DNA of 64,000 nucleotides from Paraburkholderia edwinii (GTDB lineage: Bacteria; Pseudomonadota; Gammaproteobacteria; Burkholderiales; Burkholderiaceae), in assembly GCF_019428685.1 (NCBI RefSeq), contig NZ_CP080095.1:1426001-1490000 (forward strand), in the 5' to 3' direction. A program made the position numbers and the translations under genes. Below are positions 9,785 to 19,515 of the stretch, piece after piece. The first letter of the stretch is position 1. Each line of letters opens with the position of its first letter. The notes under the pieces were generated by a model. The model was given only the letters and a program-made list of their open reading frames with translations. It did no database searches and had not been told where the DNA came from.

Positions 9785-10324
9785 GGCAAAAACGGAAAGA
9801 CATTGCGGACCGGGCGCGCGTTACGCATGGGCCCGCATCGGCCGGGCTCGCGCACGTAGATCGCCATCCTTGTTGCGAAGATAGCACCACCTTGTCCCGA
9901 AAATATTCCCCGGCGGTGATGAAGGCTATTCACATGCGGCCATGCACGACGGGTGAAGGTTCCCGCAAGCGTTCACGAGCCACGGCGGAAATTGCGCGGA
10001 GCCGCGCCGTGCAAGGCTGTGCGGCCAGTATGCGAAAGGCCGGGGGCGCCCGGCGCGGGACAGGCGCACGGCCAGGTGTTTACGCGAACACGGTGGCGTT
10101 TTTGCGCATTAAAGAAAGATGGCTGTCTCGCGCGGAGGTCGCTGGCGCCGCCTTGCAAGCGCAACTCGGCAAGGGCGACTCGACATGAAGCTCGCTGTCG
10201 GGGCGGCGCAACAGCGGCGGTCAGCGAGGTAGCGAGCGCTGTCTGCCGGCTGCGCGGGTCTGGTCGTCGAGCGCAACGGTCGCTGAACAGCCGCGCGCGG
10301 GCAGGCAGCTGCCGTGCGGCGTGT
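9785..10324. other. 540-bp intergenic region upstream of xdhA
   Basis: This stretch lies between the xdhA start and the dsbB stop, both minus strand. Frames open here are short and Arg/Ala-rich, with no ribosome-binding site or recognisable domain. It should contain the xdh operon promoter and possibly an operator, but I see no clear -35/-10 pair. Nothing else is supported. Confidence 0.5.
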
Positions 10325-10831
10325 TTAACCGGCGCGCCGGTGGCGCCACAGGCTGATCGCAAGCGCGAGAAACGCGAGCACGAAGCCGATCAGCGACCAG
10401 CCGGGCAGCGAAATGCCGAAGATCGGCGGATACGCCGTTTCGCATAGCCCCGCGACCTTGAACACCGAGGGCAGCCAGTGCGCGGGCGGCAAGCCGTCGA
10501 CGATCGGCTGCAGTGCGTCGAACCCGCAGCTGAAGTTCGGATGCGCCTGGATATAGACGTGCCGTGCGGCCGTCACCACGCCGCCCGCGGCCGACAGCAG
10601 CGCGAGCAGCTCGAGCAGGCGCACGCCGCGCCAGCCGCGCAGGCGCGCGCCGAGGAACGCGAAGATCGCGATCAGCAAATAGAAATAGCGCTGGATGATG
10701 CACAGCGGGCACGGGTCCTGATGCTCGACGAACTGCAGATACAGTGCGCCGCCCACCAGCGCGACGCAGATCAGGGCAAGCAGGACCAACAGGTTGCGCT
10801 CGCGGCGCAGCAGGGCATTGTCGTTGTACAT
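10325..10831 (-). CDS. dsbB: disulfide bond formation protein B
   Basis: A 168-residue inner-membrane quinone reductase that reoxidises periplasmic DsbA. It has four hydrophobic segments, at about residues 14-32, 48-62, 70-88 and 142-162. The first periplasmic loop contains the redox pair C41-P-L-C44, and the second loop holds C102 and C130, so both essential cysteine pairs are present. Length and topology are normal. It stands alone between the amidase gene (161 bp upstream on the same strand) and the xdh promoter region. Confidence 0.95.
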   Translation of the reverse strand: MYNDNALLRRERNLLVLLALICVALVGGALYLQFVEHQDPCPLCIIQRYFYLLIAIFAFLGARLRGWRGVRLLELLALLSAAGGVVTAARHVYIQAHPNFSCGFDALQPIVDGLPPAHWLPSVFKVAGLCETAYPPIFGISLPGWSLIGFVLAFLALAISLWRHRRAG

Positions 10832-10992
10832 GGGTCGGTGGCGTTGCGTGGATCCCGGCTTGGAATCGGATCGGAAACCCGATGGGAAACCGGGACGGGT
10901 GCCGCGATTCTAGCGCGAACACGGTGACGCTCGCCGATCCGCGGGGCGGCCATCCGCGGACTGGCCACGGGCACCGCGCCGCGCGCCCGCCG

Positions 10993-12369
10993 TCAGCGAA
11001 TCGTATTCAGCACCGCCTCGACTCCACGCCCCAGCGCGAGCAGCGCGTCGTCGGCATACGGCGCGCCGGCGAGCATCAGACCGACCGGCGCCGAGCCACG
11101 CGGATGGCACGGCAGCGACAACGCGCATGTGTCGAGGAAGTTGAACGCGCTCGGGTTGCGCAGAATGCGCCCGTTGATGCTGAAGAACGACTCGTCGTTG
11201 CGCATCGCATCGGCGACGCGCGGCGGCACCATCGGCGTGGTCGGCGCGACCAGCGCGTCGAAGCGCTGCCACAGCGTGCGCGCCTCGGCGATCATCGCGG
11301 CCCGTTCGGCGAGCAGGTCGAGGTAGTCGGCGGCGCTCGCGGCCTCGCCTTTCATGATTCTGAACAGCACGCGCGGGTCGTATGCGTCGCGATGCCTGTC
11401 GAGCAGCGGCCGGTGCCACGCATACGCCTCGATCGACGAAAATCCGATCCGGTTGATCTCAGGCAGGCGATCGAGCGCCGCGAAGCGCACCTCCGAGACG
11501 ATCGCGCCAGCCGCCTCGAGATGCTTGAGCGCGGTGTCGATTGCCGCTTCGACTTCGGCGTCGAGACCTTCGTTGACATAGTTCGTCAGCACGCCGAGCC
11601 GTACGCCCTCAAGCGGCCGCGCGGCCGGAACGACGGGCTCGAGCCCCGCGAGCATCCGGTCGACCAGCGCGCAGCAGGCGACCGACACGCCGATCGGGCC
11701 GAACGAATCGAGCGTCGTGGAGAGCGGCACGCCGCCTTCGCGCGGAATGCGCGCAGCGGTCGGCTTGAAGCCGGTCAGTCCGCAGAACGAGGCGGGCACG
11801 CGGATCGAACCGCCTGTGTCGGTGCCGAGCGCGACGGCCGCCATGCCGTCCGCAACCGACGCCGCCGCGCCCGACGACGAGCCGCCCGATACGCGTTCGT
11901 CGCCTTTCACGTCGCGCCGGTACGGCGACAGCGGGTTGCCGAAGTGCGGGTTGAGGCCGACCGCCGAAAACGCGAACTCGCTCATATTCGTGCGGCCGAC
12001 CAGCACGGCGCCCGCGCGCCTGAGGCGCGCGACGCTGACCGCGTCCGCATGCGCGGGCGGCGCATCGGCGAGCACGCGGGAGCCCGCGCGCGTGCGCTGG
12101 CCTTCGATGTCGAACAGGTCCTTGATCGAGACCGGGATGCCCGCGAGCGGCGACAGCACGGTGCCGGCCGCGCGCAGCCGGTCATGCGCATCGGCGGCGG
12201 CGCGCGCGCCTGCCGCGTCGACGTCGACGAATACGGTCGCGCCCTGGCCCGCCGGGTCGGCGATGCGGTCGAGCGCGGTTTCGATCAGCGCACGGCTCGT
12301 CGTGCGGCCGGCGGCGAGATCGGCGGCGAGTTGGGCGAGCGGCGGGAAGGGTGTGAATTCGGTGGTCAT
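10993..12369 (-). CDS. amidase signature family protein
   Basis: A 458-residue amidohydrolase with the complete amidase signature triad: catalytic Lys83 (PVSIKDLF), cis-Ser165 in SGGSSSG and nucleophile Ser188 in GTDTGGSIR. It has GatA-like architecture, but there are no gatB or gatC neighbours and a general amidase is more likely than the tRNA amidotransferase subunit. There is no signal peptide, so it is cytoplasmic. It is divergent from the antiporter gene at 12548. The natural amide substrate cannot be told from sequence. Confidence 0.9.
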   Translation of the reverse strand: MTTEFTPFPPLAQLAADLAAGRTTSRALIETALDRIADPAGQGATVFVDVDAAGARAAADAHDRLRAAGTVLSPLAGIPVSIKDLFDIEGQRTRAGSRVLADAPPAHADAVSVARLRRAGAVLVGRTNMSEFAFSAVGLNPHFGNPLSPYRRDVKGDERVSGGSSSGAAASVADGMAAVALGTDTGGSIRVPASFCGLTGFKPTAARIPREGGVPLSTTLDSFGPIGVSVACCALVDRMLAGLEPVVPAARPLEGVRLGVLTNYVNEGLDAEVEAAIDTALKHLEAAGAIVSEVRFAALDRLPEINRIGFSSIEAYAWHRPLLDRHRDAYDPRVLFRIMKGEAASAADYLDLLAERAAMIAEARTLWQRFDALVAPTTPMVPPRVADAMRNDESFFSINGRILRNPSAFNFLDTCALSLPCHPRGSAPVGLMLAGAPYADDALLALGRGVEAVLNTIR

Positions 12370-12547
12370 GGCGGAAAGCGCAGGTGAGGATGGCGATGGA
12401 GGTCTGAACGGCCTCTATTGTGACCTGTCCATTAATGCGGCCGCAGTGTCGTCGGCAAACCGTCGAAGTTCATCGGCGATCAGTCGCGGTTGATAGTTTG
12501 TGCGATACCATCGCAACTAAAGTTTACTTTCTGTAAGGATTGCGGCT

Positions 12548-14305
12548 ATGCATCACGGTATCGGCTTCATTCAGGATCTGGCGGTCGTGATGGCGTTCGC
12601 CGGCGTCGTCACCGTACTGTTCCATCGCCTGAAGCAGCCGGTGGTGCTCGGCTATATCGCGGCCGGCGTGATCATTGGTCCTTATACGCCGCCGTTCCAG
12701 CTGATTAACGATCAGCAGACCATTCAGACGCTCGGGGAACTGGGTGTCGTGTTCCTGATGTTTTCGCTCGGGCTCGAGTTCAGCCTGCGCAAGCTGTTTC
12801 GTGTCGGCGCGACCGCGATCGTCGCCGCGCTTTCCGAAATCGTGCTGATGTTGTGGATTGGTTACGAGATCGGCCGCGCATTCGGCTGGGGGACGATGGA
12901 TGCGCTTTTTCTCGGCGCGATTCTCGCGATCTCGTCGACAACCATTATCGTGAAGGCGCTCTCCGAGCTCGGCCTGAAACGCGAACGCTTTGCGCAACTG
13001 GTGTTCGGCATTCTGATCGTCGAAGACATTCTCGGCATTGCGATGCTCGTGCTGCTGTCGGGCATCGCGCAGACCGGCGAGCTTTCGGCGGGTGTGGCGC
13101 TCGTCACGCTCGGCAAGCTGCTGCTCTTTATGACGGTGTCGCTTGTGATCGGCATTCTGGTCGTGCCGCGCGCGCTCAATTATGTGGCGCGCTCGAAAAG
13201 CGACGAGATGTTGCTCGTGTCGGTGCTCGGCTTCTGCTTCGCGTTTTGCCTGCTCGTGGTCAAGCTCGATTACAGCATCGCGCTCGGCGCGTTTCTGATC
13301 GGCGCGATCATGGCCGAGTCGCGCCATCTGCATCGAATCGAGCATCTGATCATGCCGCTGCGCGACGCGTTTTCCGCGATCTTTTTCGTGACGATCGGGC
13401 TCATGCTGAACCCGGCCGTGCTGGTCGATTACGCATGGCCGATCGCGGTGATCACGGTCGCGGTGATCGTCGGCAAGATCGTGTCGTGCGGGCTCGGCAC
13501 CTTTCTCGCGGGCAAGGACGGGCGCACGGCGATGCGCGTCGGCATGACGGTGTCGCAGATCGGCGAGTTCTCTTTCATCATTGCGTCGCTGGGCCTCACG
13601 CTCAAGGTGACGAGCGCATTTCTGTATCCGATCGCGGTGGCGGTGTCGGCGCTGACGACGCTTTTCACACCGTATCTGATTCGCGCCGCCGACCCGGTGT
13701 CGCGGCGCCTCGGCGAGGCGATGCCGCGCGCGGTTACCAACGTATTCGGACTGTATGGCCAGTGGCTCGGCAGCCTCGGGCCGACGAACGGCGAACCCAC
13801 GGTCTTTAGCCTGACGCGCCGGATTGTTTTGCAGATCTCGGTCAATCTCGCGCTCGTCGTTGCGATCTTTCTCGGTGCGTCCTATGGCGCGCCGTACGCG
13901 AGCAAACTGCTCGCGGGCTGGGTGCCGTCCGAGGCGATCCAGCGCGTCGTGCTGTGGAGCGCGGCGCTGATCGTATCGATGCCGTTTCTCGTCGCCGTCT
14001 ACCGGAAGACCAAGTCGCTTGCCTTGCTGCTGGCCGAAGTCAGCGTGCAGCCGGCGAAGGCCGGGCGTCTGACGCGCGCGCTGCGTTATGCGATTTCGGA
14101 CCTCGTGCCGGTGGCGTCGATGGTCGGCGTGTTCCTGCTCGTCGCCGCGCTGTCGGGCACGATTCTGCCGCCGACCGGGTTGCTGATCGCCGTGCTGGTC
14201 TGCGCGGCATTGCTCGTCACTGCGCTTTGGCGCTGGTTCGTGCGCATTCACGCAACGATGCAGATCGCGCTGCGCGAGACACTCGATGAGCAGCCCGATC
14301 CATGA
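12548..14305 (+). CDS. CPA2-family cation:proton antiporter (Kef/YbaL-like, no TrkA-N domain)
   Basis: A 585-residue integral membrane protein of the monovalent cation:proton antiporter-2 family. Residues about 8-390 form the Na_H_Exchanger domain with about 12 membrane segments, including PVVLGYIAAGVIIGP near residue 31, FSLGLEFS and the SSTTIIVKAL stretch. The C-terminus has further hydrophobic segments instead of the cytosolic TrkA-N (RCK) nucleotide-binding domain found in KefB, KefC and full-length YbaL. An AAGGA sequence precedes the ATG. The gene is divergent from the amidase gene. The ion (K+ or Na+) is not readable. Confidence 0.88.
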   Translation: MHHGIGFIQDLAVVMAFAGVVTVLFHRLKQPVVLGYIAAGVIIGPYTPPFQLINDQQTIQTLGELGVVFLMFSLGLEFSLRKLFRVGATAIVAALSEIVLMLWIGYEIGRAFGWGTMDALFLGAILAISSTTIIVKALSELGLKRERFAQLVFGILIVEDILGIAMLVLLSGIAQTGELSAGVALVTLGKLLLFMTVSLVIGILVVPRALNYVARSKSDEMLLVSVLGFCFAFCLLVVKLDYSIALGAFLIGAIMAESRHLHRIEHLIMPLRDAFSAIFFVTIGLMLNPAVLVDYAWPIAVITVAVIVGKIVSCGLGTFLAGKDGRTAMRVGMTVSQIGEFSFIIASLGLTLKVTSAFLYPIAVAVSALTTLFTPYLIRAADPVSRRLGEAMPRAVTNVFGLYGQWLGSLGPTNGEPTVFSLTRRIVLQISVNLALVVAIFLGASYGAPYASKLLAGWVPSEAIQRVVLWSAALIVSMPFLVAVYRKTKSLALLLAEVSVQPAKAGRLTRALRYAISDLVPVASMVGVFLLVAALSGTILPPTGLLIAVLVCAALLVTALWRWFVRIHATMQIALRETLDEQPDP

Positions 14306-14536
14306 TCTTGCAACCGGCCTTGCTCTCAGGTTGCGATGGGCGGGTCGCTTGGCTTCGAGTTTCGTCCCGATTCATCGCACGCGGGGGCGCAGCGCCGTGA
14401 CTCGATGTAACGTTGTGTGAACATCAGTGTGAGCGGATGTGACTAATTGTGTGCCGGTTTGCCCGTCATCGAACGCTGGCGGATAATTGAACCCTGTTCA
14501 TTCGTTCGCGCGTAAAGGCGCGCCTGACAAATCGTC

Positions 14537-16231
14537 ATGAGCGAAAACAAGCCAGATAACGCCGGACCGTCCGGTACGCCATCCACTGCCGCTTCGGCAT
14601 CCGCGCCGGAAAGCAGCGCTGCACAGGCGGCTGGATCTAAGTCCGCTGAAGCGAAGCCGGGTATGTACCCAGGTTCGCAGCCCGCTTCTCAACCAGCTTC
14701 TCAACCAGCTTCTCAACCAGGTTCGCAAGCCGGTTCGAAGCCCGAAGCAACGACGGCAGCGGCCACTCCGCCGGCGGCCAAAGAAGCCGCCGCTACCGAT
14801 TCCCCTGAAAGCGCATCGAATATCACGCCTGAAGGCGTGGCTCCGGCCGGGTCTGCGCCTTCGTCGTCTACAGGCACGCCGCGGCATGCTGACGCGTCTG
14901 CGGATACACATGGCGAGAACGCGCAGCGGAAGGGCGAGATGTATCAGGGACGTGCCGCCGCTAACGCGTCGAGCTCGGCGAACGTCGAGCGGCCTGCCCC
15001 GATGCGCGGGCAACGGTCGGCGTTTGCCGCTGAAGAGCCGAAGCCCTCGGTGAGTCCGCAGGTCACTTCTCCGATTGGCGCATCGGCGAGTCCCGACACG
15101 AAAGCGCAACTGACTCCGCAGTCCTCGGCACGTGATGCCACTGCGGCCGCGGCGGCCGCTGCGGCCGCCGATGCCGCCAGTGTGCAGGCGGCCGCGGCCG
15201 CATCGAGTGCTCAGGTTGCCGCCGAGGCGGCCGCCGCGAGCAACGCGGTGCGCGAAGACGGCGCGCCGGGCACGCCGCCGCCCGGATTCGGCGCGGCGCC
15301 CGATTTCGGCGCCTATCATCCGCCGCCGCCGGGCTCGATTCCGCCGAACCAGCCTGCGTATCTGAAGCGCAGCGACTCTGCGTGGTCGGTGTTCGGCCGC
15401 GTGCTCGCGGCGCGGGCGCGCCAGATTTTCGACCGCGCGGGGCAGCGCATTACGCAGCGCACGCTGCGTATCGGCGTGTCGGCGCGGCTCTTCCATCCGG
15501 AACCCGGCGCGCGAGGGCTGCGCGGCAAGACGCTGCAGTATCTCGAGGAGTCGATTGCACATTGGGTAATGTCGCGCGACGTGCTGGTCTTTATGATTCC
15601 GACCGTCGGCCATCAGGGCATGCTGCACCCGAGCAATATCCGTTTGCGCGACTACGCGAAGAATCTCGACGGGCTGCTGCTGCAAGGCGGCGCCGACGTA
15701 TCGCCGCAGTCGTATGCGGAAGCGGGGACGCGCCCCGAATGGCCCGGCGACCGCGTGCGCGACATGTACGAGCTCGAGCTGCTGCACGAGTTTGTCGAAT
15801 CGGGCAAGCCCGTGCTCGGCGTGTGCCGTGGCTGCCAGCTGATCAACGTCGCGTTCGGCGGCACGCTTTACCAGGATATCGCGACCGATGTGCCGACGGC
15901 CGGTATCCACGTGAACGAACAATACGACCAGCACCGGCACGCCGTGCATTTCCCGGACGGTTCGACGCTTGCGAATATGTTCCCTGGACGGCGCGAAGCG
16001 ATCGTCAACTCGATTCACCACCAGGCGGTGAACATACTCGGGCGCGACCTCAATATCGAGGCGGTGTCGGCCGAGGACGGCATCATCGAGGCGGTGCGCT
16101 ATCGGCGCGCGCCGTTTGTGGTTGGGGTGCAGTGGCACCCGGAGTTTCACCGCGCGGGCGGCGCCGAGCTACTCGATTGCACGCCGCTGCTCGATACGTT
16201 CTTGCGCGTTGCGCGCGAGACGCGCTTCTGA
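14537..16231 (+). CDS. gamma-glutamyl-GABA hydrolase-like (peptidase C26) protein with long disordered N-terminus
   Basis: A 564-residue protein. Residues about 315-560 form a class I glutamine amidotransferase-like peptidase C26 domain as in PuuD, which cleaves gamma-glutamyl-GABA to glutamate and GABA. The triad is complete: nucleophile C430 (GVCRGCQ), H534 and E536 (WHPEF). About 300 residues precede it, rich in Ala, Ser, Pro and Gly with no hydrophobic helix or signal peptide, including short PASQ-type repeats (residues about 46-68) and an Ala-rich run near residue 200. This is more than twice the usual family length of about 250. No other putrescine-pathway gene is adjacent, so the substrate is inferred from family only. 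Confidence 0.85.
   Translation: MSENKPDNAGPSGTPSTAASASAPESSAAQAAGSKSAEAKPGMYPGSQPASQPASQPASQPGSQAGSKPEATTAAATPPAAKEAAATDSPESASNITPEGVAPAGSAPSSSTGTPRHADASADTHGENAQRKGEMYQGRAAANASSSANVERPAPMRGQRSAFAAEEPKPSVSPQVTSPIGASASPDTKAQLTPQSSARDATAAAAAAAAADAASVQAAAAASSAQVAAEAAAASNAVREDGAPGTPPPGFGAAPDFGAYHPPPPGSIPPNQPAYLKRSDSAWSVFGRVLAARARQIFDRAGQRITQRTLRIGVSARLFHPEPGARGLRGKTLQYLEESIAHWVMSRDVLVFMIPTVGHQGMLHPSNIRLRDYAKNLDGLLLQGGADVSPQSYAEAGTRPEWPGDRVRDMYELELLHEFVESGKPVLGVCRGCQLINVAFGGTLYQDIATDVPTAGIHVNEQYDQHRHAVHFPDGSTLANMFPGRREAIVNSIHHQAVNILGRDLNIEAVSAEDGIIEAVRYRRAPFVVGVQWHPEFHRAGGAELLDCTPLLDTFLRVARETRF
14672..14743 (+). repeat. 12-bp tandem repeat inside the peptidase C26 gene
   Basis: Six in-frame 12-bp units encode PGSQ/PASQ-like tetrapeptides. 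Units 2-4 (14684-14719, gcttctcaacca) are identical; units 1, 5 and 6 begin ggttcg and are diverged. This is a likely slippage-prone site that changes length without breaking the frame. Confidence 0.9.
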
Positions 16232-16430
16232 TTGTTTCTGCGGCACGCGCGGCCGGCAGGTGGTCGCGCGCACGTGCTGATGTTGCGTTCACCGTTGCGT
16301 CGCCGTTGAGTGGGAGGCTGCTTCGTTGTGGCCTTCCTAACGCCTTGTTTTATCTCAATTTAAAGTTCCGAGTTACCTCGTCGTTTCACTGCCAATCCGC
16401 GCGATAATCCGCAGCTGTTTCTGGAATCGC

Positions 16431-17219
16431 ATGGAGTATGCAGTGAAGAAGTACCCCTTATCAGTTCGGCGCATCGTGCTGCTCGCAGCCGGCTGCGTGT
16501 TGTTGCACGGTGGCGGTGTGCGGGCCGCGGCCGCGGTGCAGGCGGAGCCTGCGGGCTCGGGCGCAAGCAACCTCGAGAACGCCTTGTTGCCGCTTGCTGC
16601 CCCCGCTCCGGCTCCGACTCCGGCTCCGGCTCCGGCTCCGGTAATTGCGCGTCCGCCTCCTGCCGGGCAGGCCGCGGTCGGCGTGGCGGCGAACTCCGTT
16701 GACTCCAGCACACAGGGCGACGTCGCCGAATTGACGCGGCTTATTCAGGGCGCGTCGCTGAACGAATTGCGTACGACGTACAACGGCGGATACGGCGCTT
16801 CGCTCTTTTTCTATTCGCGCGAACTGACGTACTACGTCGCGTTGTTTCAGGACAAGCATTTCTGGCGCGTGATCAAGCTGCAGGACGATGCGCGCGCCGA
16901 GGACATCTACGCGAGCTTCGCGCGTCAGACGCAGCAACTCGCCGAGGTCGACATTCGCCGCACGAAGCTGCAGGCGCAAAAAGCGTTTCTCGAACGGATG
17001 ATCGGCGTCTCGGAAGATCGCGCAAAACGGCTGCAGGCGGATCTGAACGTCGCGCGGGATCAGCAGGCGAAAGTGTCCGAGTATCAGCGTCAGGCGCAGG
17101 ATGATGCGGTCACGCTGCGCGACGGAAAGGACAGGGCGCGCTCGCAGCTGCGTCAACTGCAGCAGCAGATTCAACAGCTGCAGCAGCAAACCGAAGCGGG
17201 GTTGCCTGCGGCTCGCTAG
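16431..17219 (+). CDS. secreted DUF2968-like protein with C-terminal coiled coil
   Basis: A 262-residue protein. Basic residues KK and RR precede a hydrophobic stretch (IVLLAAGCVLL, residues about 15-25), consistent with a signal peptide. Next come a Pro/Ala linker with repeated AP pairs (about 55-70), a globular part (GDVAELTRLIQ, then LRTTYNGGYGASLFF) that resembles the Burkholderia DUF2968 family, and a Gln/Arg-rich coiled coil from about residue 155 to the end. A GTG at 16443, six bases after a GGAG, is a credible alternative start that would begin VKKYPL. Function is unknown. A strong terminator follows directly. Confidence 0.75.
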   Translation: MEYAVKKYPLSVRRIVLLAAGCVLLHGGGVRAAAAVQAEPAGSGASNLENALLPLAAPAPAPTPAPAPAPVIARPPPAGQAAVGVAANSVDSSTQGDVAELTRLIQGASLNELRTTYNGGYGASLFFYSRELTYYVALFQDKHFWRVIKLQDDARAEDIYASFARQTQQLAEVDIRRTKLQAQKAFLERMIGVSEDRAKRLQADLNVARDQQAKVSEYQRQAQDDAVTLRDGKDRARSQLRQLQQQIQQLQQQTEAGLPAAR

Positions 17220-17248
17220 TCGGCACATCGATACGATGCGTCGAAATG

Positions 17249-17289
17249 CAAACGGCCCGGTACGCGTTGCGTATCGGGCCGTTTGCTTT
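17249..17289 (+). terminator. Rho-independent terminator after the DUF2968-like gene
   Basis: Arms 17249-17259 and 17275-17285 pair perfectly (caaacggcccg with cgggccgtttg). The stem is extended inward by one G-T pair and tacgc/gcgta around a 3-base loop, and is followed by a short T-rich tail. Confidence 0.85.
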
Positions 17290-17377
17290 GGGGTTTGAGA
17301 AAGCGCGTATGTGAGCGCTATGCGGGTTTGGTTTGCGTGCGCGCGAGGCCGGAAAAGCCGGACGCTTCGGAAGGCGC

Positions 17378-18547
17378 TTAGCGGGAGAAAAGCTCCGGCA
17401 CTTCGGTCACACGACGCTGCGACATGCGGCCCATCCACGATGAGTCGTTTGCGTCCGCGTTGCTGCGCTGCGCAGTTTGCGCACGTTGCGGCGTTGCGGC
17501 GTTCGCCGTGGTCGTGCCGTATGTGCTGTATGTGCGGGCTGACGTCGTCATGGATTCGTATTCGCTATCCACGCTCGCAGACGGCGCAAACGGCGAGTAT
17601 TCGCCCGCAGCCGACGGCTTCGCTTGTGTCGATGCCGAACGGCTCACCGTTGATGCGGCCGACGATGCAGCATGCCTGGCAGTCCAGGTTGGGGCTGCCG
17701 CAATCGCAGTCGAGGTAGCGGACGTGTTACTGCTGCGACGCGCGGTAACCGGTGCGGCATCGCGTGACGCGATTTCGGGCGGCTTTGCTGCGACCGGTGC
17801 GACCGATGTTCTGGTTGCCGGTGAGGCTGCGAGCGGCTCCTGGTTCTGGACCGTTGCGGCCTGCGTTACGCGGGCCTCGCTGTGGGTGGCCGTATTGAGA
17901 TCCACCGACGACTTATTGTCCGGTTTCGCGTCGGACTTCTGATTGCCGCTCGCAACCGTCACTGTCTTCGACGGTTCGGCTTGCTGCGCTACGCGCGACG
18001 ATGTCGGTGGATTCGCCGCCGGCGCCGCATCGTTTGCATGCTCCCGATGCGGATGATCGAGCACGATCCACGCAAGCATCGCCGCGCCGCCGATTGCCAC
18101 TGCGCTGCCGAGTTTCAGATTCGACGTGCGATGCGGCGCACGCGCGACGGGCCGGACGCCGGCGCTCGCGCTTGCAGCCGCAGCCGTAACTGCAGCCGCG
18201 GCGAACGCGCCCGCAGCGCCCACGGTTTGCGACGAAGCCTGCGCCGCAGCCGCCGCGCTTTCTTGCTGCGACAAAGCATCGGCCGTCATCGCAATCGCGG
18301 CGGCGGAGCCAGCTTCGGCCTGCGCCGTGAGCGGCTCCCAGCTGCACATCGAGCGAATCGCCTGCGACGACAGGCAGAACGTGCGCAACATCGCCGCATA
18401 AAGCGCCTTCAGTTCGACACGCAAGCTGATGTTAGGCGGAAGCAGCGCCCATTCGCGTCCGTGCGCCTGGGAAAGTGGACCAAGCGGACGCAGCGGCGGC
18501 AGCGCTACCGCGCCTTCGACCAGCGTGAAAGGGATATTCGTCGACAT
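17378..18547 (-). CDS. hypothetical Ala/Ser/Thr-rich single-pass membrane protein
   Basis: A protein of 389 residues from the ATG at 18547; an ATG six codons upstream is possible but has no ribosome-binding site, whereas GGAGG lies 11 bases before the chosen start. The first 80 residues look globular (PFTLVEGAV, LRVELKALYAAML, IRSMCSWEPL). They are followed by an Ala-rich region, a single hydrophobic helix (LGSAVAIGGAAMLAWIVLD, about residues 145-163) and roughly 220 residues of Ser/Thr/Ala-rich low complexity. There is no signal peptide, so the folded N-terminus is probably cytoplasmic and the tail periplasmic. I do not recognise a family. Convergent with the DUF2968-like gene. Confidence 0.65.
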   Translation of the reverse strand: MSTNIPFTLVEGAVALPPLRPLGPLSQAHGREWALLPPNISLRVELKALYAAMLRTFCLSSQAIRSMCSWEPLTAQAEAGSAAAIAMTADALSQQESAAAAAQASSQTVGAAGAFAAAAVTAAAASASAGVRPVARAPHRTSNLKLGSAVAIGGAAMLAWIVLDHPHREHANDAAPAANPPTSSRVAQQAEPSKTVTVASGNQKSDAKPDNKSSVDLNTATHSEARVTQAATVQNQEPLAASPATRTSVAPVAAKPPEIASRDAAPVTARRSSNTSATSTAIAAAPTWTARHAASSAASTVSRSASTQAKPSAAGEYSPFAPSASVDSEYESMTTSARTYSTYGTTTANAATPQRAQTAQRSNADANDSSWMGRMSQRRVTEVPELFSR

Positions 18548-18763
18548 TGCTCGGCAAGCCTCCATCTGAGAAGAGATGCGTGGCCGTGCAGGGGAAGGAC
18601 AAGCGCTGGCTGGACACGCGTGCCGGCTTTTTGGGATCGACTGTGTCTCAAAAAAACCGACGAGTGGCGTGATGATGCCGTGGCAGCCTGGTGCGCTCGA
18701 TCAGACGAGTCCTAAAACGGGTGCGGAAGGCGATGCCTGCTGTGCTTTGGCGCCGCGCCGCTG

Positions 18764-19297
18764 TTACCGCGTGGCGTCGTCAAGTCGATACAGATACCGA
18801 AGCATCGTGATATCGGCGCCGCCGACGCGATCGGGCTCGGCGCCGGACAGACGCCAGCCGCGCCGTTCATAGAAGCGGATCGCGCCGGCGTTGCCCTCGA
18901 GCACATACAGGCACAGCTGCGTTTCGCCGTGCTCGCGCGCCCAGTCCTCGACCGCGTGCATCAGCAGGCTGCCGGCGCCAATGCGCTGCTGCGCGGGCAG
19001 CGCATGGAGATTGTCGAGCAGCGCGCCCCACGGCGAACCGGGCTGGCGTTCGACGCAGGCGAACGCGATCGGCTGGGCGCCGCGTTCGGCGATCAGGACG
19101 AGGCGCCGCTCCGCGCCGGGCGCTGCCATGCGTGCATGCCAGTAGGTCGCGCGTTCGCGAACCACTTCGCCTTCGAGGAACGCTTCCGGCAGCAGTCCGC
19201 GGTAAGACGCCTGCCAGCTTGCCGCGTGAATCGACGCAATCAGATCGGCGTCGGCCGCACTTGCCGCGCGCAACGAAAGTGAAGAGGTGGAGTGCAT
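18764..19297 (-). CDS. GNAT-family N-acetyltransferase
   Basis: A 177-residue GCN5-related acetyltransferase. Acetyl-CoA binding motif A is QRIGAGSLLM at residues 104-113, the later NAGAIRFYERRGW is motif B, and DLIASIHAASW near the N-terminus starts the fold. The frame is open far upstream into the TPR gene region, but the domain starts at MHSTSSL (ATG 19297). The substrate (protein N-terminus, amine or antibiotic) is not readable. It may be transcribed with the TPR-glycosyltransferase gene upstream, although 218 bp separate them. Confidence 0.88.
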   Translation of the reverse strand: MHSTSSLSLRAASAADADLIASIHAASWQASYRGLLPEAFLEGEVVRERATYWHARMAAPGAERRLVLIAERGAQPIAFACVERQPGSPWGALLDNLHALPAQQRIGAGSLLMHAVEDWAREHGETQLCLYVLEGNAGAIRFYERRGWRLSGAEPDRVGGADITMLRYLYRLDDATR

Positions 19298-19515
19298 CGA
19301 GGCGGGATCGGGCGGAAGTTTGTAATGAATTCGACGACGAAGGTGCTCGGGGCGCAGACGCGCTTGAAACGATTTTATGGGCCGCGCCGCGGCGCCGCCA
19401 GCTTCGCGTACGTCCGGCCCAAGGCCCAAGCATCGGACCGACGCTGCACTGCGTGAGCGCGGAGCACTGGCCGACCGCCGCTCCGTCGCGAGCACGCGCC
19501 CGCAGACCCCTGCCG

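Noticed and set aside
12524..14251. 575-codon minus-strand frame opposite the antiporter gene
   Set aside because: Composition is extreme in Arg, His, Asp and Gln with no motif; the plus strand encodes a clear membrane transporter.
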